DNA of 9,074 nt from JBDSLU01 sp039916225 (lineage in GTDB: Bacteria > Acidobacteriota > Vicinamibacteria > Vicinamibacterales > Vicinamibacteraceae), in NCBI GenBank assembly GCA_039916225.1, contig JBDSLU010000086.1, forward strand, positions 1-9,074. The letters run 5' to 3'. The notes below the pieces were generated by a model. The model did not search any database. It was not told the origin of the DNA and worked only from the letters and a program-made list of their open reading frames with translations. The translations under genes were made by a program, and so were the position numbers. Of the stretch, positions 1 through 6,305 are shown in pieces. Numbering within the stretch: position 1 is the first letter of the stretch; every line of letters starts with the position of its first letter.

Positions 1-954
1 CGTGGCGGGACGCCCGACGAGCTGCGGGTTGGGCAGCCGCTGCGGCATCACCAGAACCTTGGCGAGCGCGTCGGTTTCCGCCGGAGTGAGGAAGTAGCCA
101 CCCTGGGCGAGGAACTGGGCCTTCACCTCGCCCGCGATCGATTCGTCGACCACCACCGAGTTCTCGGAGGAGCAGAGCAGCCCGTTGTCGAAGGTCTTGC
201 CGGTGAGGATGTCGGCGACCGCCTTGGGGACATCGGCCGTCTTCTCGATGTAGGCCGGCGCGTTGCCGGGACCCACGCCGTAGGCCGGCTTGCCGGCGCT
301 GTAGGCGGCCCGCACGAGGCCCATGCCGCCGGTCGCGAGAATCACGCGCACGCCCCGCTGCCGCATCAGTTCCTGCGTGCCCTCGAGCGTGACCGTCTTC
401 AGGCAGGCGATGCCGCCCTCGGGCAGGCCGGCGGCGCGCGCGGCGGGCTCCATGATCTCGGCGACGCGCGTGATGCAGCGGATCGCCGATGGGTGCGGGC
501 TCATGACGATCGCGCAGCGCGCCTTGATCGCGATCAGGATCTTGTAGATCGCGGTCGACGTCGGGTTGGTGGTCGGGATGATGGCGGCGACGACGCCGAA
601 CGGCTCGGCGATCTCGATGACCTTGGTCGCCTCGATGCGGCGCAGCACGCCGACCGTCCTCATCGGCTTGATGAACTGATAGACGGTCTCGGCGGCGAAC
701 CGATTCTTGCGCACCTTGTCGGCGGCGACGCCGAAGCCGGTCTCTTCGTAGGCGAGCTGGGCGAGCGCTTCGCACTGCGGGGTGACCGCCGCCGCCATGG
801 CGTCGACGATGGCGTCGATCTGGGCCTGCGAGAGCTCGGCGATCAGGCGCTGCGCCACCTGCGCCCGGGCGACCAGGTCGCGCGCCTCGCGCATCGACGT
901 CAGATCGGCGTGGGTGGGAGCGGGAGCGGCGGGGGTGGCTGCGGAGGCGTCCAT
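1..954 (-). CDS. CoA-acylating aldehyde dehydrogenase, microcompartment-associated (partial, 3' end missing)
   Basis: This enzyme oxidises an aldehyde to its acyl-CoA with NAD+ and CoA. Beside a shell-protein gene it is the expected lumen enzyme of a bacterial microcompartment. The 318 residues present begin at ATG 954 and run off the left edge; family members are about 450-500 residues long, so about two thirds is here. Visible signatures are PTTNPTST at residues 127-134, SPHP at 152-155, GPGN at 228-231, and the catalytic loop TFDNGLLCSSEN with nucleophile Cys-261. The PTTNPTST and TFDNG wording is closer to the dehydrogenase half of AdhE and its microcompartment relatives than to EutE, from memory of the families. 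Residues 1-18 are Ala/Pro-rich, and the usual amphipathic N-terminal helix follows at about 20-60. No distinct encapsulation peptide is obvious. It lies 23 bp downstream of the shell gene, so the two are probably co-transcribed. The Shine-Dalgarno sequence is weak (TGGA). Substrate cannot be told from sequence alone. Confidence 0.93.
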   Translation of the reverse strand, partial: MDASAATPAAPAPTHADLTSMREARDLVARAQVAQRLIAELSQAQIDAIVDAMAAAVTPQCEALAQLAYEETGFGVAADKVRKNRFAAETVYQFIKPMRTVGVLRRIEATKVIEIAEPFGVVAAIIPTTNPTSTAIYKILIAIKARCAIVMSPHPSAIRCITRVAEIMEPAARAAGLPEGGIACLKTVTLEGTQELMRQRGVRVILATGGMGLVRAAYSAGKPAYGVGPGNAPAYIEKTADVPKAVADILTGKTFDNGLLCSSENSVVVDESIAGEVKAQFLAQGGYFLTPAETDALAKVLVMPQRLPNPQLVGRPAT

Positions 955-977
955 GGGAACGTCCACGGGCGGGCCGC

Positions 978-1259
978 TCAGCGGGCGGCGCCCTTGGGCA
1001 GGATGCGCTCGACTTCCGCGTGGGGCCGCGGAATGACGTGGACCGACACCAGCTCGCCGACCCGGCGGGCGGCCGCCGCGCCAGCATCGGTCGCGGCCTG
1101 CACCGCGCCGACATCGCCGCGGACAAGCACGGTGACGTAGCCAGCGCCGATGTATTCCTTGGCGGCCAGGGTGACGTTGGCCGCCTTGACCATCGCGTCC
1201 GCGGCTTCGACGGATCCGATCAGGCCCTTGGTTTCGACGAGGCCGAGCGCTTCTGCCAT
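978..1259 (-). CDS. Bacterial microcompartment hexameric shell protein (BMC-H, PduA/EutM type)
   Basis: This 93-residue protein is a single-BMC-domain shell subunit; such proteins form hexamers that tile the facets of microcompartments and pass small metabolites through a central pore. It matches PduA/EutM almost end to end: ALGLVETKGLIGSVEAADAM at residues 4-23, Lys-25 at the hexamer-edge position, the RGDVGAVQAATDAGAAAA core at 47-64 and VHVIPRPH at 73-80. The pore loop reads Gly-Ala-Gly at 38-40, where PduA has Gly-Ser-Gly, so the pore lining lacks the serine hydroxyl. Length is normal for the family. ATG 1259 is the natural start; an AGGTGG Shine-Dalgarno-like stretch lies about 15 bases upstream, which is rather far. 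It is the first gene of the leftward operon and precedes the acylating aldehyde dehydrogenase, which places it in a catabolic metabolosome rather than a carboxysome. Other shell proteins must lie off the left edge. Confidence 0.96.
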   Translation of the reverse strand: MAEALGLVETKGLIGSVEAADAMVKAANVTLAAKEYIGAGYVTVLVRGDVGAVQAATDAGAAAARRVGELVSVHVIPRPHAEVERILPKGAAR

Positions 1260-1261
1260 GT

Positions 1262-1279
1262 GGCGGTGACGTTACCACC
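1262..1279. promoter_or_regulatory. Imperfect palindrome upstream of the shell gene, candidate operator
   Basis: The 18-bp element GGCGGTGACGTTACCACC is an imperfect inverted repeat centred on ACGT, with the core GGT-R-ACGT-Y-ACC; 14 of 18 positions are symmetrical. It lies 3 to 20 bp upstream of the shell-gene start. A symmetric core with central CG flanked by A/T resembles operators of the LacI/GalR regulator family, some of which control sugar catabolism genes. It would fall between the Shine-Dalgarno sequence and the start codon of the shell-gene mRNA, so it could instead act as a short RNA hairpin. Regulatory function is inference; only the symmetry is seen. Confidence 0.35.
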
Positions 1280-1389
1280 TTTTCACCCCCTCGCGCAGCC
1301 TCTGCCGCTGCGGCGCGCGGCGTCACGAAGCCGTCCAGACAGCCGGTCGCTCAGCGGCGTCCAATCGAGAGCCCCGCCCCCGACGTGGG

Positions 1390-1419
1390 TTGCGGACGAC
1401 GGGGCCGGGACACTAGGAT
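1390..1419 (+). promoter_or_regulatory. Weak sigma-70-like promoter candidate for the lipoprotein/transglycosylase pair
   Basis: TTGCGG (1390-1395) and TAGGAT (1414-1419) are separated by 18 bp, matching the -35 and -10 consensus at 3 of 6 and 4 of 6 positions. They lie about 66 bp upstream of the lipoprotein start. In DNA this GC-rich a match of this quality may arise by chance, so this is only the best candidate in the gap. Confidence 0.25.
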
Positions 1420-1484
1420 TGGCCGGTCGTCTCCGGCCTGCTCTCTGGCTGCGGGACACAGCCCCCTTGAGGAGATTGGCGAAC

Positions 1485-2411
1485 GTGGTGATGGTGGGAT
1501 TGGACTACGTGCGGCGGCGGCTGCTGCGACTGAGCGTGCGAGCAGGCCTCGTCGTGACGCTGGCGGCGGTGGCGGCGTGTGGCACCAAGGACGACGGCGG
1601 GACGCCGGTGGCGACGCCGACGGTCACGCTCAACAAGACACGGGCCTCGCTCGGGAGCCCGCTCGAAGTGACCTACAAGTTCGTGGTCGCGCCGGGCGCG
1701 ACGTTCGACAAGGACTACCGGGTCTTCGTCCACTTCGTGAACGCCGAAGACGAGCAGATGTGGACCGACGATCACGACCCGCCGCGGCCGACGCGGACCT
1801 GGAAGGCCGGAGAGACGATCGAGTACACGCGCACCGTCTTCGTCCCCAGCTATCCCTACAATGGCCGCGCCTCGGTGGTGCTCGGTCTCTACTCGCCGAA
1901 AGACGGGTCGCGAGCGACGCTGGGCGCCAAGACCCGCGGCCTCAAGGCCTATGACGTCGCCGGCTTCGAGCTGGTGCCGCAGGGCGAGAACGTCTTCCTT
2001 ATCTATAAGGACGAGACCTGGCACGCGGCGGAAGACTCGCGGGACAACGGCTCCGTGTCGTGGCGCTGGAGCCGCAAGCTCGGCGTCATCGCGTTCCGCA
2101 ATCCGAAGCGGGACGCGACCTTCTATGTCGAGCTGGATGGACAGCCCGAGTTCCAGCCGGTCAAGCCGCAGACGGTGACGGTCGGCATCGGCAGCCACGT
2201 GCTCGATCGGTTCACCCTGGCCGACAAACAGATGGTTCTGCGCAAGATTGCCGTCCCGGCCGCCGCCTTCGGCTCGGCGGACACGGTCGAGCTCGTCATC
2301 GATGCCGGCTCGACGTTTACTCCGAAATCCCTGCCCAATTCGGGCAGCCAGGACTCGAGAGAATTGGGCGTGAGGGTGTTCCACGCCTTCGTCGAGCCGA
2401 AATCGAGGTAG
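1485..2411 (+). CDS. Lipoprotein of unknown function, beta-rich
   Basis: I do not recognise a named family. The 308-residue product starts with a charged stretch (RRRLLRLSVR), a hydrophobic segment (about residues 22-31) and a lipobox V-A-A-C with the lipidated cysteine at residue 32, followed by a Gly/Asp-rich linker. It should therefore be anchored to the outer or inner membrane facing the periplasm. The mature part is rich in alternating hydrophobic residues, aromatics and turns and looks all-beta. The first half (about 45-150) resembles an immunoglobulin-like sandwich, with YRVFVHF and a WTDDHDPPRPT loop. A second beta-rich part (about 165-306) ends in RELGVRVFHAFVEP. GTG 1485 is chosen because AGGAG at 1470-1474 lies 10 bases upstream; ATG 1491 is possible and would remove two residues. 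Its stop codon directly abuts the transglycosylase start, so the two are co-translated and may act together at the cell wall. No catalytic motif is visible. Confidence 0.8.
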   Translation: MVMVGLDYVRRRLLRLSVRAGLVVTLAAVAACGTKDDGGTPVATPTVTLNKTRASLGSPLEVTYKFVVAPGATFDKDYRVFVHFVNAEDEQMWTDDHDPPRPTRTWKAGETIEYTRTVFVPSYPYNGRASVVLGLYSPKDGSRATLGAKTRGLKAYDVAGFELVPQGENVFLIYKDETWHAAEDSRDNGSVSWRWSRKLGVIAFRNPKRDATFYVELDGQPEFQPVKPQTVTVGIGSHVLDRFTLADKQMVLRKIAVPAAAFGSADTVELVIDAGSTFTPKSLPNSGSQDSRELGVRVFHAFVEPKSR

Positions 2412-3164
2412 ATGACCTTTTCGATCCGCTCCGTCGCGCTCGGTCTGCTGGCCGGACTGGCTCTGGCCGGTCCCGCCCGCGCCGACCTCGTCGTGCTCTC
2501 GAGCGGGCGCGTCATTTCGGCGTCCAGTGTGGTGCTGACGGCCGACAGCGCGACCATCCGCCTGCGCGGCGGCGGCGAGGTGACGTGCGATCGCTCGCTC
2601 GTCGTCCGGGTCGACGCCGACGAGACGCCGTGGATCGATCCCGCGGCCGACCTCGGCGGGGCGACCGACCCGAGCGGCGCGAAGGGCCTGGCCTTGCCGG
2701 CCAATGCCGCGCCGGTACGGGTCGTGGAGATTCCGGCCGCCTATCGCGGCGTGATTACCCGACTGGCCGAGGCGCACGGTGTCGACGCCCGGCTGATCCA
2801 CGCCGTCATCTCGGTCGAGTCGGCATACCGGCCGCGGGCTCGATCGCGCAAAGGCGCGCGCGGGCTGATGCAGTTGATGCCGGCGACGGCGCGGCAGTAC
2901 GGCGTCCACAACGCCTACCAGACGACGGCCAACATCGACGCCGGTGTCCGCCATCTCAAGACGCTGCTCGATCGCTTCGCGCTGCGTGACGCGATCGCCG
3001 CCTACAACGCCGGCGAGGCGGCGGTCCGGCGGTTCGGCGGCGTGCCGCCGTTCCGCGAGACGCGCGCCTACGTCGAGCGCGTCCTGTCGCTCGCCGGCCT
3101 CGAGCCCGCCACCGACGAACCGCCGCCCGGTCCGGACGATCCGTCCGACCTTCCCGGCTCCTGA
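2412..3164 (+). CDS. Secreted lytic transglycosylase (SLT domain) with N-terminal beta-rich extension
   Basis: This enzyme cleaves the MurNAc-GlcNAc bond of peptidoglycan, forming anhydro-MurNAc ends in the periplasm. The 250-residue protein has a signal peptide of about 24 residues ending PARA before Asp-25, a short beta-rich region (25-75), a linker, and an SLT (Slt70/MltC-like) domain at about 108-225. The catalytic glutamate is Glu-136 in AVISVESAY. Supporting motifs are GLMQLMP (151-157), AAYNAGEAAV (196-205) and the PPFRETRAYV end motif (212-221). The tail (231-250) is Pro/Asp-rich. The start directly follows the lipoprotein stop (TAGATG), with GAGG three bases upstream, which is very close. 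It sits just before the filament assembly operon, so it could open the cell wall for that machine, but a promoter candidate in the 230-bp gap means it need not be in the same transcript. Confidence 0.94.
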   Translation: MTFSIRSVALGLLAGLALAGPARADLVVLSSGRVISASSVVLTADSATIRLRGGGEVTCDRSLVVRVDADETPWIDPAADLGGATDPSGAKGLALPANAAPVRVVEIPAAYRGVITRLAEAHGVDARLIHAVISVESAYRPRARSRKGARGLMQLMPATARQYGVHNAYQTTANIDAGVRHLKTLLDRFALRDAIAAYNAGEAAVRRFGGVPPFRETRAYVERVLSLAGLEPATDEPPPGPDDPSDLPGS

Positions 3165-3268
3165 CGAGTCTTACTGCTGTCGGCGATCGCGAGGCTCTGC
3201 CCCCAGGAGCATCGCGCGCCGCCCGTCGTCGACCGGTGCCGTGGCGGTCCGGATGGCATAAAAACGTC

Positions 3269-3277
3269 TGGTATACT
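3269..3277 (+). promoter_or_regulatory. Extended -10 promoter candidate for the filament operon
   Basis: TGGTATACT fits the extended -10 form TGnTATAAT with one mismatch. It stands out in an otherwise GC-rich gap, next to a short A-rich run (3258-3264). No good -35 hexamer is found at 16-18 bp upstream, which extended -10 promoters can tolerate. Transcription would begin near 3284, giving an untranslated leader of about 110 nt before pilC. Confidence 0.5.
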
Positions 3278-3324
3278 CGCGCCCGTGCGGGCCCGTGGTA
3301 ATCAGTTGACAGGTAATGTCTTAG

Positions 3325-3341
3325 GGCTCGACGTGCGAGCC
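3325..3341 (+). repeat. Perfect 6-bp inverted repeat in the pilC leader
   Basis: GGCTCG (3325-3330) pairs with CGAGCC (3336-3341) around the 5-base loop ACGTG. In RNA this would be a stable small hairpin. No T-tract follows, so it is not a standard intrinsic terminator. It may be a leader structure or a protein-binding site. Confidence 0.4.
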
Positions 3342-3344
3342 GCC

Positions 3345-3374
3345 GCCGGGCTCCGGCGCGGGGCTGCGCCCGGC
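3345..3374 (+). repeat. 7-bp GC-only inverted repeat in the pilC leader
   Basis: GCCGGGC (3345-3351) pairs with GCCCGGC (3368-3374) across a 16-base loop, ending 20 bases before the pilC start. A folded GC stem here could influence ribosome access, since no strong Shine-Dalgarno sequence precedes ATG 3395. GC-rich DNA produces such repeats easily by chance. Confidence 0.3.
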
Positions 3375-3394
3375 CGCGCGTGTTGACGGATCGC

Positions 3395-4612
3395 ATGGAG
3401 TTCCAGTGTCGCCTCGGAACCGAGCACGGGCAGATCGTCGAGGGCGTTTACGTCGCCGACGACGAGGTCGGACTGCGGCGTGATCTGGAGGGGAAGGGCT
3501 ATCTGATCCTGGCGGCGCGGGCCAAGGGCTCGCTGGCCCTGCCTGGGCTGCCGGCGTTGCCGACCTTCCGCCGGCGGCGCGTCACCGGCCAGGAGCTGCT
3601 CCTCTTCAACCAGGAACTGGCGACGCTGCTGAAGGCGGGCTTGCCGCTGGCCCAATCGCTCGACATCCTTCGACAGAAGGTGCCGAATCCGACCTTCAAG
3701 AGCGTGCTCGACGACATCTACGAGAAGGTCCGCTCCGGCATCGCGCTCTCGGACGCGTGCGGGGCCCACGGCTCGCTCTTTCCCCCGATCTACACCGCGT
3801 CGCTGCTCGCCGGCGAGAAGAGCGGCAACCTCGACGAGATGCTGCGCCGCTTCATCGCCTACACGCGCGTCGTCGACGCCGTGAAGCGCAACGCGCTCTC
3901 GGCGATGATCTATCCGGCGGTGCTGTTCTCGCTGTCGCTGCTGGTGCTGTCCGGCATCATGGTCTGGGTGGTGCCGGCGTTCCAGGACTTCTACGGCAGC
4001 TTCCGCGCCGAGCTGCCGCTGGCCACCCGGATTCTGATCGGGGTCTCGAACGTCATCCGCAGCAACCTGCCGTACCTGATCCTCGCCGGGGTCGGCGGCG
4101 GCGTGTTCGTGTGGCAGTGGCTGCGCTCGCGCGCCAACGTGGTGCGGCTGCATGCGGTCATGCTGCGGGTACCCGGCCTCGGCGCCGTGGCCACGCAGTT
4201 TGCGACCTCGCAGTTCGCACGCACGCTGAGCACGCTGCTTGGCGGCGGCATCCCGCTCGTCGCGGCGCTCGAAGTCGCCGGCCGGGCGGTCGGCAATCGC
4301 CACATAGGCGCCGCCGTCGAAACGGTCACCCGGCAGGTGCGGGAAGGCGTGTCCCTCGGCAAGGCGATGGCCGAGCGGCGCGTGTTCCCGGACGTCGCCC
4401 TCAAGATGGTCGACGTCGGCGAACAGACCGGCGCGCTGCAGGAGATGCTCAACGCGGTCGCCGACTTCTACGACGAGAGCGTCGAGACCACGCTGAGCCG
4501 GTTCACCAAGCTGATCGAACCGCTGATGCTGGTGATCATGGCGGTGGTGATCGCGCTGATCCTCCTGGCCTTGTACATGCCGGTGTTCCAGTTGTCGTCG
4601 GCGGTAAGCTGA
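3395..4612 (+). CDS. pilC: Type IV filament inner-membrane platform protein (PilC/GspF family)
   Basis: PilC/GspF is the polytopic inner-membrane platform that couples ATPase motion to pilin extraction and polymerisation. The 405-residue protein has the usual family length and layout: an N-terminal cytoplasmic part (1-65), a first T2SSF domain (about 68-195) and a second (about 270-395). Each contains the hallmark repeat, GEKSGNLDEML at 140-150 and GEQTGALQEML at 342-352. Three membrane segments are seen at about 172-193, 225-243 and 375-396, and VPAFQDFY follows the first. ATG 3395 is preferred because MEF.CRLGT is the typical start of such proteins; an in-frame GTG at 3380 would add five residues. 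The Shine-Dalgarno sequence is weak (GGA four bases upstream). It is the first gene of the operon, 13 bp before the ATPase gene. Sequence alone does not separate a pilus from a type II secretion role. Confidence 0.95.
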   Translation: MEFQCRLGTEHGQIVEGVYVADDEVGLRRDLEGKGYLILAARAKGSLALPGLPALPTFRRRRVTGQELLLFNQELATLLKAGLPLAQSLDILRQKVPNPTFKSVLDDIYEKVRSGIALSDACGAHGSLFPPIYTASLLAGEKSGNLDEMLRRFIAYTRVVDAVKRNALSAMIYPAVLFSLSLLVLSGIMVWVVPAFQDFYGSFRAELPLATRILIGVSNVIRSNLPYLILAGVGGGVFVWQWLRSRANVVRLHAVMLRVPGLGAVATQFATSQFARTLSTLLGGGIPLVAALEVAGRAVGNRHIGAAVETVTRQVREGVSLGKAMAERRVFPDVALKMVDVGEQTGALQEMLNAVADFYDESVETTLSRFTKLIEPLMLVIMAVVIALILLALYMPVFQLSSAVS

Positions 4613-4625
4613 CGCGCGAGAGATC

Positions 4626-6305
4626 ATGGACGTGGAACAGACCACCGACCCGACGCTCGACCCGCAGGCGCTCGACCCGCAAGGGCTCGACGTTGACACG
4701 GTCGCGGTGTCGAACCCGGCGCAACGCGCCGCCGAAGTCGCCCAGGCGCGCCGGCTGGCCGAGCGCTACCGCCTCGACTACGTCGACATGGCGGACTTCC
4801 ACATCGATAGCCAGCTGTTCCGGGAGATCCCGGCCGAGCTGATGCTGCGCTACGGCTTCGTGCCGGCCCGGCGCGACGGCCACGCGCTGGTGATCGTCGT
4901 GTCCGACCCGAGCAATCTGCCGCAGATCGACGAGATCGCGCTGCAGCTGAAGACGCCGATCAAGGTGATGGTCGGCACGCCGACGGCGATCCAGAACATC
5001 CTCAAGAAGAGCGAGAGTTCGCAACGGGTGCTCGAGGACGCGACCGAGAACTTCCAGATGCAGCTGCTCCGCGAGGACGAGCAGGGCGAAGAGAGCCTGA
5101 CCGTCGAGCGGCTGACGAGTGACATCAGCCCGATCATCCGGCTGGTCGACTCGACCATCTTCACCGCCATCCAGCGCCGCGCCAGCGACATCCACATCGA
5201 GACGCAGGACGACGCCGTCTACGTCAAGTACCGGGTCGACGGCGTGCTGCAGCTGGCGATGCGGCCGATCGGCCGCCAGCACGCCTCGGCGATCATCTCG
5301 CGCATCAAGGTGATGGCCGAGCTCGACATCGCCGAGAAGCGCGTCCCGCAGGACGGCCGGTTCAAGCTGCGGACGCCCGGCAAGACCATCGACTTCCGCG
5401 TCTCGATCATGCCGTCGGCGCACGGCGAGGACGCGGTCATCCGCATCCTCGACAAGGAATCGATCAGCGAGCAGTTCCGCGAGCTGCGCCTCGACATCCT
5501 CGGCTTTCCGGAACAGGAGCTGCGGCGGTTCCGGAAGTACATCGCCGAACCGTACGGGATGGTGCTGGTGACGGGGCCGACCGGCTCCGGCAAGACCACC
5601 ACGCTCTACGCCGCACTCTCCGAGATCAGGTCGATCGAAGACAAGATCGTCACCATCGAGGATCCGGTCGAGTACCAGCTGCGCGGCATCACCCAGATCC
5701 CGATCAACGAGAAAAAGGGCCTGACGTTCGCGCGCGGCCTGCGCTCGATCCTGCGCCACGACCCCGACAAGATCATGGTCGGCGAGATCCGCGATCCCGA
5801 GACCGCGCAAATCGCCATCCAGTCGGCGCTGACCGGGCACCTCGTGTTCACCACCGTCCACGCCAACAACGTCATCGACGTGCTCGGCCGCTTCCTGAAC
5901 ATGGGCGTCGAGCCCTACCAGTTCGTCTCGGCCCTCAACTGCGTCCTGGCCCAGCGACTCGTGCGGCTGATCTGTCAGCACTGCAAGCGGCCGGCGAAGA
6001 TGGAGGAGGCCTTCCTGCTCGAGTCGGGCATGGATCCGTCGCTGGCGCGGACCCATACGTTCTACGAGGGCGGCGGCTGCATCGAGTGCGGCGGCACCGG
6101 CTTCAAGGGCCGCATGGCGATCTGCGAGCTGCTCGACCTGACCGATCGCATCCGCGACATGATTCTCGCCCGCGCCCCCAACACCGAGATCAAGAAGGCG
6201 GCGCGCGACGAAGGCATGCGCTTCCTGCGCGAATCGGCGGTTGAGCGGGCCATGCTCGGCCTGACCACGATGCGCGAGATCAACAAGGTGACGTTCGTCG
6301 AATGA
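4626..6305 (+). CDS. pilB: Type IV filament extension ATPase (PilB/GspE family)
   Basis: This hexameric cytoplasmic ATPase drives filament assembly by acting on the PilC platform. The 559-residue protein has a disordered acidic N-terminus (1-35), a GspE/PilB N-terminal domain (about 40-125), an N2 domain (about 165-290) and the RecA-like motor. Motifs are Walker A GPTGSGKT at 317-324 (Lys-323), Walker B region KIMVGEIRDPET from 382 with Glu-387, and a His box GHLVFTTVHANN with His-405 and His-412. The four zinc-binding cysteines Cys-450, Cys-453, Cys-485 and Cys-488 are all present. That tetracysteine is typical of assembly ATPases (PilB, GspE) and absent from the retraction ATPase PilT. ATG 4626 is preceded by purine-rich GAGAGA. 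Its stop overlaps the pilM start by 4 bp (ATGA). The first RLGxxL-type half of a c-di-GMP-binding MshEN domain is not visible. Confidence 0.96.
   Translation: MDVEQTTDPTLDPQALDPQGLDVDTVAVSNPAQRAAEVAQARRLAERYRLDYVDMADFHIDSQLFREIPAELMLRYGFVPARRDGHALVIVVSDPSNLPQIDEIALQLKTPIKVMVGTPTAIQNILKKSESSQRVLEDATENFQMQLLREDEQGEESLTVERLTSDISPIIRLVDSTIFTAIQRRASDIHIETQDDAVYVKYRVDGVLQLAMRPIGRQHASAIISRIKVMAELDIAEKRVPQDGRFKLRTPGKTIDFRVSIMPSAHGEDAVIRILDKESISEQFRELRLDILGFPEQELRRFRKYIAEPYGMVLVTGPTGSGKTTTLYAALSEIRSIEDKIVTIEDPVEYQLRGITQIPINEKKGLTFARGLRSILRHDPDKIMVGEIRDPETAQIAIQSALTGHLVFTTVHANNVIDVLGRFLNMGVEPYQFVSALNCVLAQRLVRLICQHCKRPAKMEEAFLLESGMDPSLARTHTFYEGGGCIECGGTGFKGRMAICELLDLTDRIRDMILARAPNTEIKKAARDEGMRFLRESAVERAMLGLTTMREINKVTFVE

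Larger units (their letters stand above)
1260..1484. other. Divergent intergenic region between the microcompartment operon and the lipoprotein gene
   Basis: This 225-bp stretch separates two divergent transcription units and should hold promoters for both. Apart from the palindrome at 1262-1279 and the weak rightward promoter candidate at 1390-1419, nothing recognisable is seen. A GAGGAG Shine-Dalgarno sequence at 1469-1474 serves the rightward gene. No clear leftward sigma-70 promoter could be picked out by eye. Confidence 0.6.
3165..3394. other. Intergenic leader region before the filament operon
   Basis: This 230-bp gap holds a promoter candidate at 3269-3277 and two inverted repeats at 3325-3341 and 3345-3374. 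GCCCGTG occurs twice in direct orientation (3281-3287 and 3291-3297). No T-rich terminator follows the transglycosylase gene, and no small gene with a credible start was found. An isolated perfect TTGACA (3306-3311) has no matching -10 at 16-18 bp. Confidence 0.6.

Noticed and set aside
493..1140. Plus-strand open frame overlapping the aldehyde dehydrogenase and shell genes
   Set aside because: It crosses two well-supported minus-strand genes and their spacer and shows no domain.
1020..1484. Upstream extension of the lipoprotein frame back to 1020
   Set aside because: It would overlap the shell gene and bury the signal peptide and lipobox; GAGGAG at 1469-1474 supports a start near 1485.
1413..2954. 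Long open frame on the minus strand (513 codons) opposite the lipoprotein and transglycosylase genes
   Set aside because: The plus-strand frames have signal peptides, a lipobox and SLT motifs; the minus-strand product is low-complexity Arg/His/Asp-rich.
3129..3152. Hairpin GGTC-c-GGAC / GTCCGACC followed by TT near the end of the transglycosylase gene, as a terminator
   Set aside because: It lies inside the coding region, has a bulge and only two T residues after it; it is better explained by coding of a Pro/Asp-rich tail.
3306..3311. Perfect TTGACA as a -35 box
   Set aside because: No -10-like hexamer occurs at 16-18 bp downstream (the sequence there is CGACGT-like), so it is probably chance.
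3278..3394. c-di-GMP riboswitch in the pilC leader
   Set aside because: Such riboswitches often precede pilus genes, but the conserved core and tetraloop/receptor sequences of the known classes are not seen.
3380..3394. GTG 3380 as the pilC start
   Set aside because: It has no Shine-Dalgarno sequence and adds five residues before the typical MEF.CRLGT beginning; ATG 3395 fits the family better.
3302..4699. Long open frame on the minus strand opposite pilC
   Set aside because: The plus-strand frame matches PilC/GspF over its full length; the antisense frame has a shadow composition rich in Arg, Gln and His.
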